Shown here piece after piece: positions 26,251 through 45,000 of a DNA stretch of 64,000 nucleotides (positions are counted from its first letter, which is position 1; every line of letters begins with the position of its first letter). Both the position numbers and the translations under genes were made by a program. The notes beneath the pieces were generated by a model, which saw only the letters and a program-made list of their open reading frames with translations, had not been told where the DNA came from and ran no database searches. The stretch lies in contig CM020506.1 of NCBI GenBank assembly GCA_009823395.1, forward strand, positions 20,029,001-20,093,000. The letters are read 5' to 3'. The stretch comes from Thamnaconus septentrionalis (taxonomy: Eukaryota > Chordata > Actinopteri > Tetraodontiformes > Monacanthidae).

Positions 26251-26805
26251 CTTAGCAGCAAACGACGAACTGGGCTTCTCCAGGAGGTCCCACAGCTTCC
26301 TCCTCTTCTCGGAGCAGCATGTGGTGGTGAACTCTTGCCCATCCCTCTCCCTCATGTTGTCCGCCTCCCGTTTGAGCTCCTCGTTCATCTGCTCCTTCTT
26401 CTGGTGGTACCGAGCCTGGCAGCAGGACTCCAGGTAGATCTCGTCGATGCCCCAAAAGTCCAGCTCTTGGCTGAAGGACAGCGCGCACATCTCCTCCATC
26501 ATGTGCAACTTGCCGGTGCGGTAGAAGTTGAGGATGGAGGTGAAGGCTCCCGGGTGCCTGTCGAAGAAGTACTCGTTGTTGTCGAGGCTGTAGTCGTCGC
26601 ATATCTCCATGATGGAGTCGTGGGTGTTGCAGTCCCTCAGCTTGCCCAGCCGCGTGCGGGGCAGCCTGTCCAGCGTCCTCCACAGGACTTCGTGGAGGAG
26701 GCCCCCGACGTTGAGCCTCACCCGGCGGGTGTGGGTCTTGCTGCGAATGATGTCCATGGTGTCCGGGAGCTGCGAGGTGCCCGAGCGAGAGCCCGTGTGT
26801 ATCAT
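26251..26805 (-). CDS. kcnb1: Potassium voltage-gated channel Kv2.1, first coding exon (partial gene)
   Basis: This exon encodes residues 1-185 of a Kv2 delayed-rectifier potassium channel subunit of neuronal and muscle plasma membrane. It holds the cytoplasmic N-terminus and T1 tetramerisation domain: RVRLNVGG near residue 29, [36 protein letters not shown], then the zinc-binding HX5CX20CC motif intact (HMMEEMC, later ESCC). It ends ...[14 protein letters not shown] at an AAG|GTAGAA donor, where Kv2 genes normally split just before S1. An in-frame TAA nine bases upstream fixes the start. The KCNB1 call rests on [23 protein letters not shown] and SFSQELD, and on the ptgis neighbour; DIIRSKT and GKLHMMEE resemble KCNB2. 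The pore-bearing exon lies beyond the left edge. Confidence 0.93.
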
Positions 26806-26922
26806 GGTCGTCGCTTAAGTCACTCGGCCACTTGTGAAGACTGGGAGACGCCGCCTGTCGGGTTCACAAGACGTGGTCCTGCAGACGCCCGCATCGGGGT
26901 CCTTCCTGGCCTCTTCTTGGTG
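26806..26922 (-). other. kcnb1: kcnb1 5' untranslated region with possible intron acceptor
   Basis: Immediately upstream of the start codon on the minus strand. A possible acceptor reads 'tcttatttcacag' just before position 26922, suggesting that an upstream non-coding exon could be spliced on. No donor was assigned, so the leader may also be continuous. An upstream in-frame TAA is at about 26813-26815. Confidence 0.4.
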
Positions 26923-29057
26923 CTGTGAAATAAGATAAAAACGTGTGTTTAGGTCTCCCAGGAGCAGCCGGTGCCAGTGTCCTACTGGAGCAATGTCAGC
27001 TGGTTTATCCACTCATCAGAGATATTTTAATCAGCTTTGAGAGGCACAGCTCCTGTTCTTGCTGACAAGGGTGGCAGCGGCCAGTTATTAAGAGCGGACT
27101 GGACGAGTGGGCGCTGTCCAGTGCTGAGAGCTGCCGCTGTCCGCGGTGCTGAACCGTCCCGCCGCGGCTCGGGCGGCGAGGCTGTGTGACAAACAATAAT
27201 AAACATCGACCAGGGCAACGACGGCCAACTTCTATTTTAAAAGCCCCATGATGCAAAGCGTCCCCTCGTGCTCAAGTCTTCCTTAAAAAACAAAACTCAA
27301 ACTATATTCTATCACCTCATACCGTGTTTTTTGTGCGTCACGCTGTGTTTTTATCCTCATATGAATATGAGCTGGCCGCTGGTCGGCATCGCATTGATGA
27401 AAATCTACGTACAACGGCGGGATAGAGGCACATCTAACGGGACCGCTGCCTCCTTTTAAACGATACAAGCCTACTGGAAAGGGGAGACAGCGGGGAAAGA
27501 TTCACAAAAGATGGGGGGGTAAAAGTACGTACACTCTCTCCGTATATCCAGATTCAGCTTCAGGACGGAAAAAATCAGCAGCATTGCGAGGCAGGACGCG
27601 TCAAAACTTAAGTTCGTCCACTTCTCCTGAGCTCCGCCGGCAGCTGATGGACGCATCTTGAGGAAGTGCACGGAGGGATCATCAGCGCATCTCCTCTCAG
27701 CCCCCAGTGGAAGAAAGAGTCAACAAGTGGAAATTGCTGCCAGCCTCGGTTCCCTGCTCTTCCCTTGCTGCTCTCTGTCGTTCTTTTTTTTTTCTTTTTT
27801 CTTTTTTCGCGGTCAGTGAGTGCGAGCTGGTCGGCGCCCGTGAATTAAACGCGGTCCCTGCAAGAGCCGATTTCGCTCCGGCTCCTCCAGCGGCTGCAGC
27901 CTGTTGTGGAAGGTTTAACCCTTTCTCCTCACCCGGCGAGGGATGGAGACGCTTGTGGAAAATTCACCGTGCACGGTTGTGTTTAAGTGAATTTATATAG
28001 CTGTAAAACAACAGACGCCCTTTTAATGAAATCTATATTCTCCTGATATGATCTTTATTTTGCATTATCAAAAAAAAAAAAAAAACCAACAACCAAAACA
28101 AAAGCTGCCTTATTCAACGCTCTGCTTGCAGCCTGTCACAAAAACCCGCTGGGTTGCAGTTTTCTGCTGAAATGATGCTGTGTTGGATCTTTCATCTGTT
28201 TGGAGGGGTTGGGTGGTGGTGATGGTGTGTGTGGTGGGGGGTGTCAAGGCAGCAAGAGGCGGGGGGATGAACACGTGGCTGGAAGTGTTGTCACTAACTT
28301 GCAAGTAACTTGAGCTATCCGCCTCCCTTTCTGACTTCATACATGGCTATTTTCCAGAACTCTGTTTTGGTTTGTTTTTAGCATTTCAAGCTTGGAAACA
28401 ATTGGGGGGGGGGGGGCTTTTGCTCATTTCTTGGGTCTTTACAGACCGTGCAGAGAGACATTATCGTTAGAAGTGAATTTGTGTGCAATGCCAGACATAT
28501 GAGGCCAATTTGTAACATTTGGGATTAGTCTGCAAGAGCTGAGCAAATCACACGCTGGATGACTGGACTGGTTAGATAACACTGTCAGAAGTTATACATT
28601 AACTCCGGCGATCTGAGCAAACATACTGTGGCCTCACTTTAGATGAATCTTTTTGAAAGCATGTGGATGGCCAGAGTGGACATGGAGACGCGTTCACTGC
28701 TACACACATCCTATATACAGTCTGGGCCAGCTGGCAGGTGATCATTTGCTTTTCGGAGCGACGTATGAATCTAAACTTTCCACTTAGCTTCACTCTGCAA
28801 ATAGCAGGCGTGTGTCAGAGGGACAGATGTGAGGTCTGCACTGTTTACAGTACAGACAGTCCCTCCTCCATGGCTGCTCTTCACAAACATGTAGAGCCAA
28901 ATGCTCAATACATAGATCACTGGAAATTTTGCATATTATTTTGTTACCCAGCCACACACTGATGTGTGTGTGGTTGACATGAACAGGTATTTTTAGATTC
29001 AGGTATCTTAAATTCAAAGTGTGACCCAACCAAGTTGAATTTAATACAACATTTAGA
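26923..29057. other. kcnb1-ptgis spacer, likely kcnb1 promoter side
   Basis: No exon is recognisable. It holds a T-rich tract near 27785-27806, poly-A at 28069-28085, a G/T-rich stretch at 28200-28265, and a run of 13 G at 28404-28416. The kcnb1 transcription start should lie here or within the leader, but I see no convincing core promoter. Both flanking genes are on the minus strand. Confidence 0.6.
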
Positions 29058-29063
29058 TTTATT
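29058..29063 (-). terminator. ptgis: Candidate ptgis polyadenylation signal
   Basis: AATAAA on the minus strand, 135 bases after the ptgis stop codon, in AT-rich sequence. It is the first canonical hexamer downstream. Confidence 0.55.
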
Positions 29064-29197
29064 GATAAATATAAATATTTATATACAGCAATATAAAAAT
29101 AGACCATAAATAGACAATACAAAAGTGCAAATGGCAACGTGCCCTAATAAACAATGTGTTGAAATGTGCTTAAATACATTTTTTTTTTAACTTGTTT

Positions 29198-36221
<7,024 letters not shown>

Positions 36222-36364
36222 CTTCTGCGGGTATAAAGTGTGCGAGTGTGTGTGTGTGTGTCTATGTGCGAGAGAGAGAGAGCGCGCGAGCGAACGAGCG
36301 AGCGAGAGGCCGTGTGTGTGCTCGCGTGTGTTTACTTCTCCACCGAATCCACTCACCTCGCGCC

Positions 36365-36404
36365 TCACGTGGCGTTTTAAGGGAGCTCCTCGGCGGTGAC
36401 GTCA
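36365..36404 (-). promoter_or_regulatory. ptgis: Candidate ptgis proximal promoter (CRE and E-box)
   Basis: A perfect palindromic cAMP response element TGACGTCA lies at 36397-36404 and an E-box CACGTG at 36366-36371, about 145-185 bases upstream of the ptgis start codon. Between them and the ATG are CA/CT microsatellites (36246-36310). The sites are seen; their use by ptgis is inferred from position. Confidence 0.45.
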
Positions 36405-38178
36405 TCGCAGACGCCCGCCACAATAGTGAGCACGCCGCTCACAGAGTGACCTAATTAGACACCGTGTTGCACCGGGGCTGCCAGATTGCACACTGACTTG
36501 GAGCGACGACCAGGCTCCACGAGGAAGTTTCCTCTCAGCACCAACACAAGCAAAACGCATGTTTTCCCGACGTTGTCACTTCCGCCTCATTCATGCGGCT
36601 GATAACGTTTCAAAACCCCTCCTGATGCTTCCTGTACGGGAATAAACCTTGTCGGAGGAAAGTTCTGAACGACGCAATTCAACTCTGTCACCGTCTGTGA
36701 CTCACGCACATGAGTACGCGCGCGCACGCACGCAGTCACCACAGCACGCTCTCTCATCCAGCTCTCTTCCAGCTGTGCACTGCATCATCATCATCATCTG
36801 TCTCCCGAGTCTCCAAGTCGTCTGTGAAGTGAACTCCTGGTCAAATGCGGGTTTGACACTTGCCAGAACACCAGAGTCAGCGTTATTGTTGCGTTGAAAG
36901 GCGGAGTGGGTAAAATGGTGTCATCTGGTGATCAGGTTGTAGACGCACCGGTGACTCAGTCCACGTCAAAACACATCAAAAAGCAGGTCGACCGCATTAT
37001 GATTACAGGGTTCCTGTAAAATACGCCTGTTTCAACCATTTGTTTGCTTACTTGTAAAAACACAAAGTCAGTCACACAAAAACCCCCCAATAATAACACT
37101 GACACACACACACTGCCGACGCTAACAGGCTTGGATGAGCCTGGCATCTTTGCTCACTTCTTCTCCGCCCCTTAAATGCATATTGCAGTTCATTCTGTTC
37201 TCTCTGACATTTTAATTGAATTGAATAATAATAATAATAATAAAAAAAATCGAATTGAATTAAAACTGATTTGATTTGAATTGAAGCCTTTATTGTCGTT
37301 GTACTTTTCAGAACAACAAAATTAAGGGTACATGCAAATCCACTGGGAACAAAAAATGAAAAAGTACACAGTAAAGTACAATAATTCCAAATGCAACAGT
37401 TCCAGACCATTGTTCCATCGTTGAATTGCCAGACCATTACTCCAGAAAGCGGATATGATTTGCCTTGGAATATCTTTCACCAAAGTGATAAATCCATGTT
37501 GCAGTGGAAATGAAGTGTAAATGAAAGCTTGCCAGGAGTAGCAATTGTAACCATGAGCGATGGTGGGAAATAGAGCCAAAGGTGAATCGTAAATGTTGGT
37601 TCTACATTTCAGAGCAGTATTTATGCCCAATATGCACAAAACATTCCACTGTATTTCAGTGACAGAAAATAACTATTTGTTCTTGGCATTTGATTTAATT
37701 GAGGACAATGTGAACAGCCTTACATCTCTTACATGTTGTTCTGCTAGTGCAATCTAGGTTCCATAGTGGCCCTCAATGGTCTTCCATTTAAAACAAGTCA
37801 CACTACTAATAAAAACCCAAGAACTTTAATGAAGATTTAAGACTTTGTTGATCACATCCATCATAGAAAGAAGAAGTCAAGATTACAGTATTACAATACA
37901 TTTATATTCGATGTCTCTTTTCTGTTTCGTAATCTTTTTTTTTTTTTTTTTTACCTCTGTTTGCATATTTGACAAAACGAAACACAATGTTCCTTTGATG
38001 AATGTCATGTTCAGTGATGACAAAAACGTGCATGATTGATTTGATATGATGGCGCAACAACTGACCGGTATTTCAAATATCATTGACGTGCTCTCTCACT
38101 GCACCTGTCTCCTTTTAGCTTGAAAATTCCTTTCCAGGGCGTTTTACGAAGGCTCGCTTTTGTTGTGAAAGTTTTGTA
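36405..38178. other. ptgis-thumpd3 head-to-head spacer
   Basis: No exon is recognised. It holds a diverged end of the TTAA-flanked MITE at 36893-36944, an (AAT)n tract near 37222-37245, a retroposon-like segment starting 'ttgaagcctttattgtcgtt' near 37282, and poly-T at about 37937-37953. The junction between the kcnb1-ptgis and thumpd3-srgap3 neighbourhoods lies in this spacer. Confidence 0.65.
36893..36944 (+). mobile_element. TTAA-flanked MITE family, solo end
   Basis: About 50 bases align with the 5' end of copy C: 'gggtaaaatggtgtcatctg' against 'gtgtaaaattctgtcatccg', followed by 'gatcaggttgtaga' against 'ggtcagattttaga'. The rest of the element is absent. Confidence 0.55.
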
Positions 38179-38190
38179 CCGGAAGTGACG
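38179..38190 (+). promoter_or_regulatory. thumpd3: Candidate thumpd3 promoter: ETS/CRE-half site
   Basis: CCGGAAGTGACG combines a perfect ETS-factor core with a TGACG half-site, an arrangement common at transcription starts of housekeeping genes. It lies about 430 bases upstream of the start codon. A strong pyrimidine tract and TTTTTAG at 38546-38563 suggest that a first non-coding exon near here is spliced to an exon starting at 38564. Confidence 0.5.
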
Positions 38191-38607
38191 CATATAAGCG
38201 GAACCTGCGTCTTACCTCGTGTTTGACAGGTTGGTCCGACTTGAGTTCGCAACATTCACTCAGCCTCACCCGAATGTAGCAATATTCTCCTGAAATTCAA
38301 ATGATTGGCTCGTTTCAGGAACACCTCTATAATGTCGCATTGTTAAATATAAAAGTGCGCCTGACGTTTCCTTATTTTTCTACCTCACAACTTTCTGTCT
38401 CGTTTAAGCTAACGTTAGCGGGCTAAAGTTAAATGCAGTAACGTTGCTCCCTTGCTTCATTTCTAATGAACATTGTAACGTCGTGCTAGACTAGAAATGG
38501 CAGAGCGCGCAGTATTGACAAATATTCTTGTGTCTTCTTCTTCTTCTTTATTTTTATTTTTAGGTGTCATTGAAAGTCCTCCTCTGTGACACCTCAGCAG
38601 CAGCAGA

Positions 38608-41600
38608 ATGTCCTCCCAGGAGGAGGATGTCACTCCTGGAGCTGACCCCGACACTGTGGGAACCTCCAACATTGCCTCCAGTGAAAGCGAGCCCGATACT
38701 GGGGAGGTTTTCACCGTCGTCATTGGCGCCACGGTGCCCACAGGCTTTGAACACACTGCTGCAGAGGAGGTGAAGGAGAAGATCGGTGTAGATGCGCGGA
38801 TCAGCAAAGACCGGGGTCGAATCTATTTCCCAATCACAACTGACAAACTGTTCCAGGTATTACAGTGACGCCTGAGCGGGCCTCATTCTTCCATACTATT
38901 TTGCACAGTCCAGTGTTCATGTGATGATAATGTACTGTACTGCTCAAAGGTTTGGAGGTCACTGACTCTTTTCTGCATTGAACTCCACTGTTAACCACCA
39001 CTATGAAATAATCTAGTGGAATGCTCTTAGAACATTACTCAGTGCAGGCAAATCAGTCAGGATGTGCTGAACACATTATGGGATGGCTTAGACATCCCAT
39101 AATGTCTAAGCCATCTAAGCAATCTAAGCCATCTAAGCAATCCATTCAAATCCTTGAATGGATTTTAGAGAATGAATATCAAGTGTGCAATATGCGGCAA
39201 TCGTTACAAAAGCTGAATGCTTTAAAATTGCTTAAAAAAGCATCACAATTTATATGTTAAGTTCTCACACTCGGAATTCTCTCGATCACTTTTAATTAGA
39301 CATTGAAAATTTTAATTTAACACCAGAGTGTTCCCGTGCTTGTTAAGCACATCTTGAATGATTTTCATGCACTCATTGTGATGGCAGATCACTATTACAT
39401 AGAACTGCTTTTAATTGAGTTCAATGCAGAAATGAGTCAGTGAGCCCAGCCTTTACATTAACGCTCTGTCTTTTCTTTTCTTGGAACCATTTTCACCATT
39501 GCAGGTCCATCTTCTGAGGTCTGTAGACAACCTGTTTGTTGTGGTTGAGGAATTCAATCAGTACGCCTTTAAAGAATCCAAGGTAAGATGCAAAAATGTA
39601 TGTGTGTTTGTTGTTGCCGTCGGGCGTGATGGTCTAGTTGGTAATGACTGCCTTTGTGCAGGAGGAGGCATTGAAGGAGCTGCAGCAGCTCGCCTCTAAC
39701 CTTCCCTGGACCAACCCGCTGGAGGTTTGGAAGCAGAATCGCACCCTGAGGAAGAAGAAAGGCTTCAGGAAGGGAGGGAACGGAGCCAACGCCAAGCGCA
39801 GCACCGAGGCTGCCGCGGACGGCGGCGAGGAGAACCAGACGGCGCCGGTGGCTGAAACCCAGACGACGACAGCTGACAACTTGCCCGACGCCGATTCCAG
39901 CCAGGAGGCCTCGGCTGATTCGGCACCTGTGGCCAAACTCACCAAGTTTCGAGTGACGTGCAGCAGGGCGGGTGACAAGCACAGCTTCTCCTCCAACGAG
40001 GCGGCCCGAGACTTCGGCGGCGCCGTGCAAGAATTCTTCCAGTGGAAGGCCGACATGACGAAGTTTGACGTGGAGGTGAGCATTCTTGTTTTGGAGGGGC
40101 CTGACGCAAAGTGAATGCTTTTTAAACAGTAAATGGAACCTTTGGGGTTTTGTTGAGGTAACCAAGCAGCACTTAGCCTAATATTTAGCTTCAGGCCAAA
40201 CAACAATGCAGTCACATTTTCCGCAGAGGTAAGCTGTAAACATGATCTCGACCGGTGTTTGTGGAATCACTGCAACCTGTTTTTGTGCAGAACCCCGAGA
40301 CATTCAAGTCATTATATCATATAATTGATGCCTGACCAAAAAAAAAATCTTCATTTAATAAGCATCCAGTCAAAGTAGTGACTACCGACTGTGAAACTAC
40401 TGAAAAATAAGGAAGCTGATCTCTTGCTGTGTGGTTCCTCCAGGTGCTGCTGAACATACACAATGAAGAGATGGTGGTCGGCATCGCTCTCACTGAGGAG
40501 AGTCTTCACAGAAGAAATATCAGTCACTTTGGACCCACCACGCTGCGCTCCACCCTGTGTTACGGCATGCTCAGGTTAGCGCTTGACTGTGTTGCTCTGA
40601 TTTTGAACCATTTCACTGCAATTCTGCTCACCGACTCTCCGCAGCCTCTGCATTTATTTTGACATTCAATGAATCATAAACGCGAATCTGAGAACCTTTC
40701 CTGGTACAGTTTTCCTCAGCCAAGTAATACGATAATATTAATAGTTAATAAACTGGCTTATTACTTTGATTTCATTCATCATGCACGTTTTAAGCTTGAA
40801 CCAGCTGCTTGGATGTCGGTATTACCACACCGTCTTAAAATAGAATTGAAATGTTCTAATCGGTGCTCCAACGAATGAGCTTAGCTAGCAATAATTGTGA
40901 GGCGCATATACGTAAATCTAATAAAATGACTCTAGAGAGTGTATTAATACTGCACGTGACATCACCTCACTTACAGAAACACTTGTCACAATAAGCAAGA
41001 TCCATTCACATGTGCTGGCTTTTAATGATAATAGCATCGCTTGGCAGCGTCGCTCAGCTCCACCTCAGCCACTTCATGCATCATTCAAGCGTTCAGTACA
41101 GCGTGTGCACGAGAGGCAATTATCTTTGACGGTTAGGAACTATTAACACTTTCACATGATGGATCTGGACCGTCGTGAGTCATCAGGTAAACGACTCCCA
41201 AAACAAAATAATGTGTGAACGTTATGTTGTGTGTTGGCTCTTCTCCAATGGTGCAGTTTATTTCAATTTTTTTCACAGCAATGAATTGAGAGGAAGAGAA
41301 TAAAAGCATTGCGATGTCGGTGCCTAATGTTGGTGTGATGTTAAATTGACTCTCCTGTTTTAATAGGTTGTGTAAACCTCAGCCATCCGATGTCATTCTT
41401 GATCCAATGTGTGGGACCGGCGCCATCCCGCTGGAGGTGAGTTGCAGCCTCTGCATCTAGATTATTAGCACAGTGTGGCGACGCCACTGAAACCTTCCAA
41501 TGACCTCTATCAAATTCCCTCATCGCTTTTATCCTCTTTCCCTGTTTGGCTGCCAGTTTTGGCTCTAATACATTTTCACAGCCGACCGTTGTTTGAAACC

Positions 41601-41985
41601 AAAATATTCAGAGGACGTGCACTTTGTCTAGAGTTTAACAGCAGACCTTTCTTCTTCAGGGGGCCATTGAATTCGGCCAAGCTTTCTATATGGCCGGTGA
41701 CAACAACGACATGGCGGTCAACCGCACGCTGAACAACATCTGCCACATTCAGAAACGGTGGGCGGACAAGGGCAGGTGGGTGCGAGAACCTCTTGCGGGG
41801 ACACAGCAGCGTGTTGGGTTGCAGTGACTCACCCGAAGAGCCCAAAGTAGCAAATGCTTAAAAATGTCTTTTGAAACAACAGGTCAGGACTGCCTATTGA
41901 CACGGTGCGCTGGGACCTGTGCAGTTTACCCATCAGGAGCAGCTCGGTTGACATCATTGTCACTGACATGCCCTTTGGAAAGAGG

Positions 41986-42038
<53 letters not shown>

Positions 42039-45000
42039 CTCAGTAGGAGAAACACATGGCCTCTGAGATCCTGTCTAGACACAGTGATGAGTCTGTGTCA
42101 GCCTCACATTGCAACACATTTGACTTCTGCCCGTCAGAATGGGATCGAAGAAGAGGAACTGGGACCTGTATCCCTCGTGCTTGCGAGAGATGGCCCGCGT
42201 GTGCAGGCCGGGCTCGGGCAAGGCAGTGCTGCTGACGCAGGACAAGAAATGCTTTTCCAAGGTGAGCGTCGCGCCCGCGTCAACAGGAGGAGTTGGAATT
42301 TGCAAGCCGTCGTTGTCATTCCCAGAGAATAAATATGCCGCCACCTGAAATTCAACTGAAATCCCAGCGCATGTCCTTGACTGCCTGTTATCTCTCCAGA
42401 TAGCGATTCCCACAAACTGCTGTTTCCGTGATCAAAATGTTCATGCTGCTGTCAAGCAGGCGGCTTAACAGGGAAACTGGCCTAGTTGACCTTAAAACTG
42501 ACCTTTTTTCCCAGAGCTCATATAAGTTGATTCTGGGGAACTTCCACATGGAATGGATGAAGGAATGACTTTTATTATTGTGTCATGTCCAAATAGGACC
42601 CGCCTTTTTCGGGATTATTAAACACCACAAAAAACAACATTCACACACCACACCACACACCACATAATTGTAGCACTCACTTCCTGTAGATGATGCAACA
42701 ATTCCCCGTAGGTTAACACATAAATAAAGGAGTGACTAAAATAAAATCACAACAGACTTAATGTCTCGCCTAAATGTACTTTTTGTTCTCTTAGCCCAGA
42801 TTTTCTCTAAATATTTAAATATCTATAATAATTAGTCTGTCTGCATCATTCAGCCACATCAAATCAGGCTAACGTAACTCATGGTACAAAGTGCAGTAAA
42901 ACACAAAGTGGAACTCATTCTCAACATCAATGTGACAGTAGTCACAGAGTCTTTCTTCTTCTGGGACCCCCTGCAACACCAAAAAATACATAGAGCCACC
43001 AAAGCACACTGTAAATCTTGTCACCGACCAGTGTGACCTAAAGATCTAACTGTAATCCTCACAAAGTGGCCAACGCAAGATAATCCTGTGTCAAAGGCAA
43101 GTGAGAAAACACAAGAATAGCACATTCCTGCAGTTTCAGACACCACCAACAGCTCATGAAAGCTCTTTCAAGAGCAGAATGTGTGCTGGGAACAGCTCCA
43201 GAAGGTAGCCAGGTGTCGGACAGGTGACCAGGCGTGGCGCCGTTTGAAAGGAGAATCCCTTTAATCCTCCCGTCAGGTTGGGTGACGTGCTGCCTTTTTT
43301 AATCTTCGTCAGCGCTGCAAATAAATTTGGCTTCTAATTAGCGATGAATGGAGAGCGGCTCTTGGCTCCTGGCACAGTAAAGGCAATAATAGCCGCGTAC
43401 GCAGGAGCTGCATTCACTCGCGCTGGGGTGGAAAAACAGTGCTGCCTCTGCACATGCTCAGTCTCCTACTTTGAGGTGTGTGCGTGCGTGCGTGCCTGCA
43501 TGCATGTGTGTGTGTCTCCAGTGCAATAGGACAGTCCACACAACCAAGAACAGTCATGCTCATTTGTGTCTCCACCCTTTTGTTAGAAGAAACGTTCCTT
43601 GTTCCCTGGCATCACTCACACGTGATCAAGGCTCATGGGGTTAAAGCTGAAGTCAGTCATTGTGTTTTTAAGTTTACCAACCGTTGCCTTGGAGGCCGCT
43701 CTAAAAAATAAAACGTTCACCTCCATTGGGTTGACTGCACTTTACAACGCATGGAGAGAAATCTTCTTGGTTTTTGTTGCTTTTTTCAACTTTTTTTGCT
43801 CAGAATTCTGCAAAATGTGTCTTTCATCTACTGAAGAAGATTAGGGCCACAATAAGAGAAAAATAATATTGCTGGAGGGAGATTTTATTTAAGTTTTCAG
43901 TTCGAGTTTTAAATTGAAATTTTGAGGAAAAAGTGGAATGGAAAAATCCTGCTTCTCTATCTTTTGATAGAAACTTGCTACGTTCTTGTGCCTCATAACA
44001 GAAACTCACCAAAACTCGTCCACTTTCCACTGCTGCTTGTGCCGATAGCAGTTTTTCCATAAAAGGGAGTTCCTCCTTCCTGTTGGACACACACTCACAC
44101 AGAGTCTGAGGAATAAATCTCTCAAGACTCCAATTTGTGCTGACTGACTTCGCTTTATTCCACAGAAACTTCCACGATGAAAGTCAAGGTAAAAAAGAGG
44201 AAATTTAGTGAATAAAGTCGACGGAAAAAAGACGAAGTTTAGTGATTAAAGTCGAATTTTAGTATAAAGTTGAATATGGAAAATAAAATGGAAATTGGTG
44301 AGTACACTGGATGGATGGTGGATTAACCCAGTTAGCCACAGTTAAAAGTAAACTGCCGAAAACGGGTGTATCCCACAAGGTTCATCCACAGTAATCAGTA
44401 AACTGCAGAAAGTACTCCACTCTGCACGCAGAGCCTTTTGACTTTATTCTCGACATTTTGACTTACTTCGCGTTGGCATTAAAAGCAAAATTTCAATTTT
44501 ATTCACGAAAATTCATCTTTTTTTACGTCAAGCTTATTCTCAAAATTTAGGCTTAAATCTCGAATTGGAAACTTATCTTAATTTTTTCTCTTCTTGTGGC
44601 CCTAATGCATCCCATAATGTCCAGTTAACAAAGTTGACAAACATGAATAGTAAAAGCATAACATTTAGATATGAACCACAAGAAAAAATAGATATACCGA
44701 CAATAGTATAGACAATAGACAATACGTTAAACCAAACACGACTTGCTGTCATTCTAAAGTGGCTTCACTGCATCACCTTTTTTAATTTCAGAATTGAACT
44801 TCAAAATCCAACTGCAAAGCAAGTTGGCTTTGGCCTTTGGCCCCCCCGGAAAAGCATCCCAGCAGCTGTATTTGTACAAGCGGAGGTCTTTCCCCTTCAA
44901 GCAACGTGTCGTGTGTTAGCATCAGGCCTCACAGGATTTATGTCCTCTTTCAGGCCGTCTCCAGGATGGGGGGGCTGTGGAGGAAGCAGCACGTCGTTTG

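Noticed and set aside
26221..26928. 235-codon plus-strand frame
   Set aside because: Antisense shadow of the kcnb1 exon, open because of its GC-rich codons.
39569..40215. Two minus-strand frames of over 190 codons
   Set aside because: Antisense shadows of thumpd3 exon 3.
42540..43030. Possible alternative thumpd3 exon
   Set aside because: Minus-strand zinc-knuckle frame fits a LINE remnant, and the flanking exons join in phase without it.
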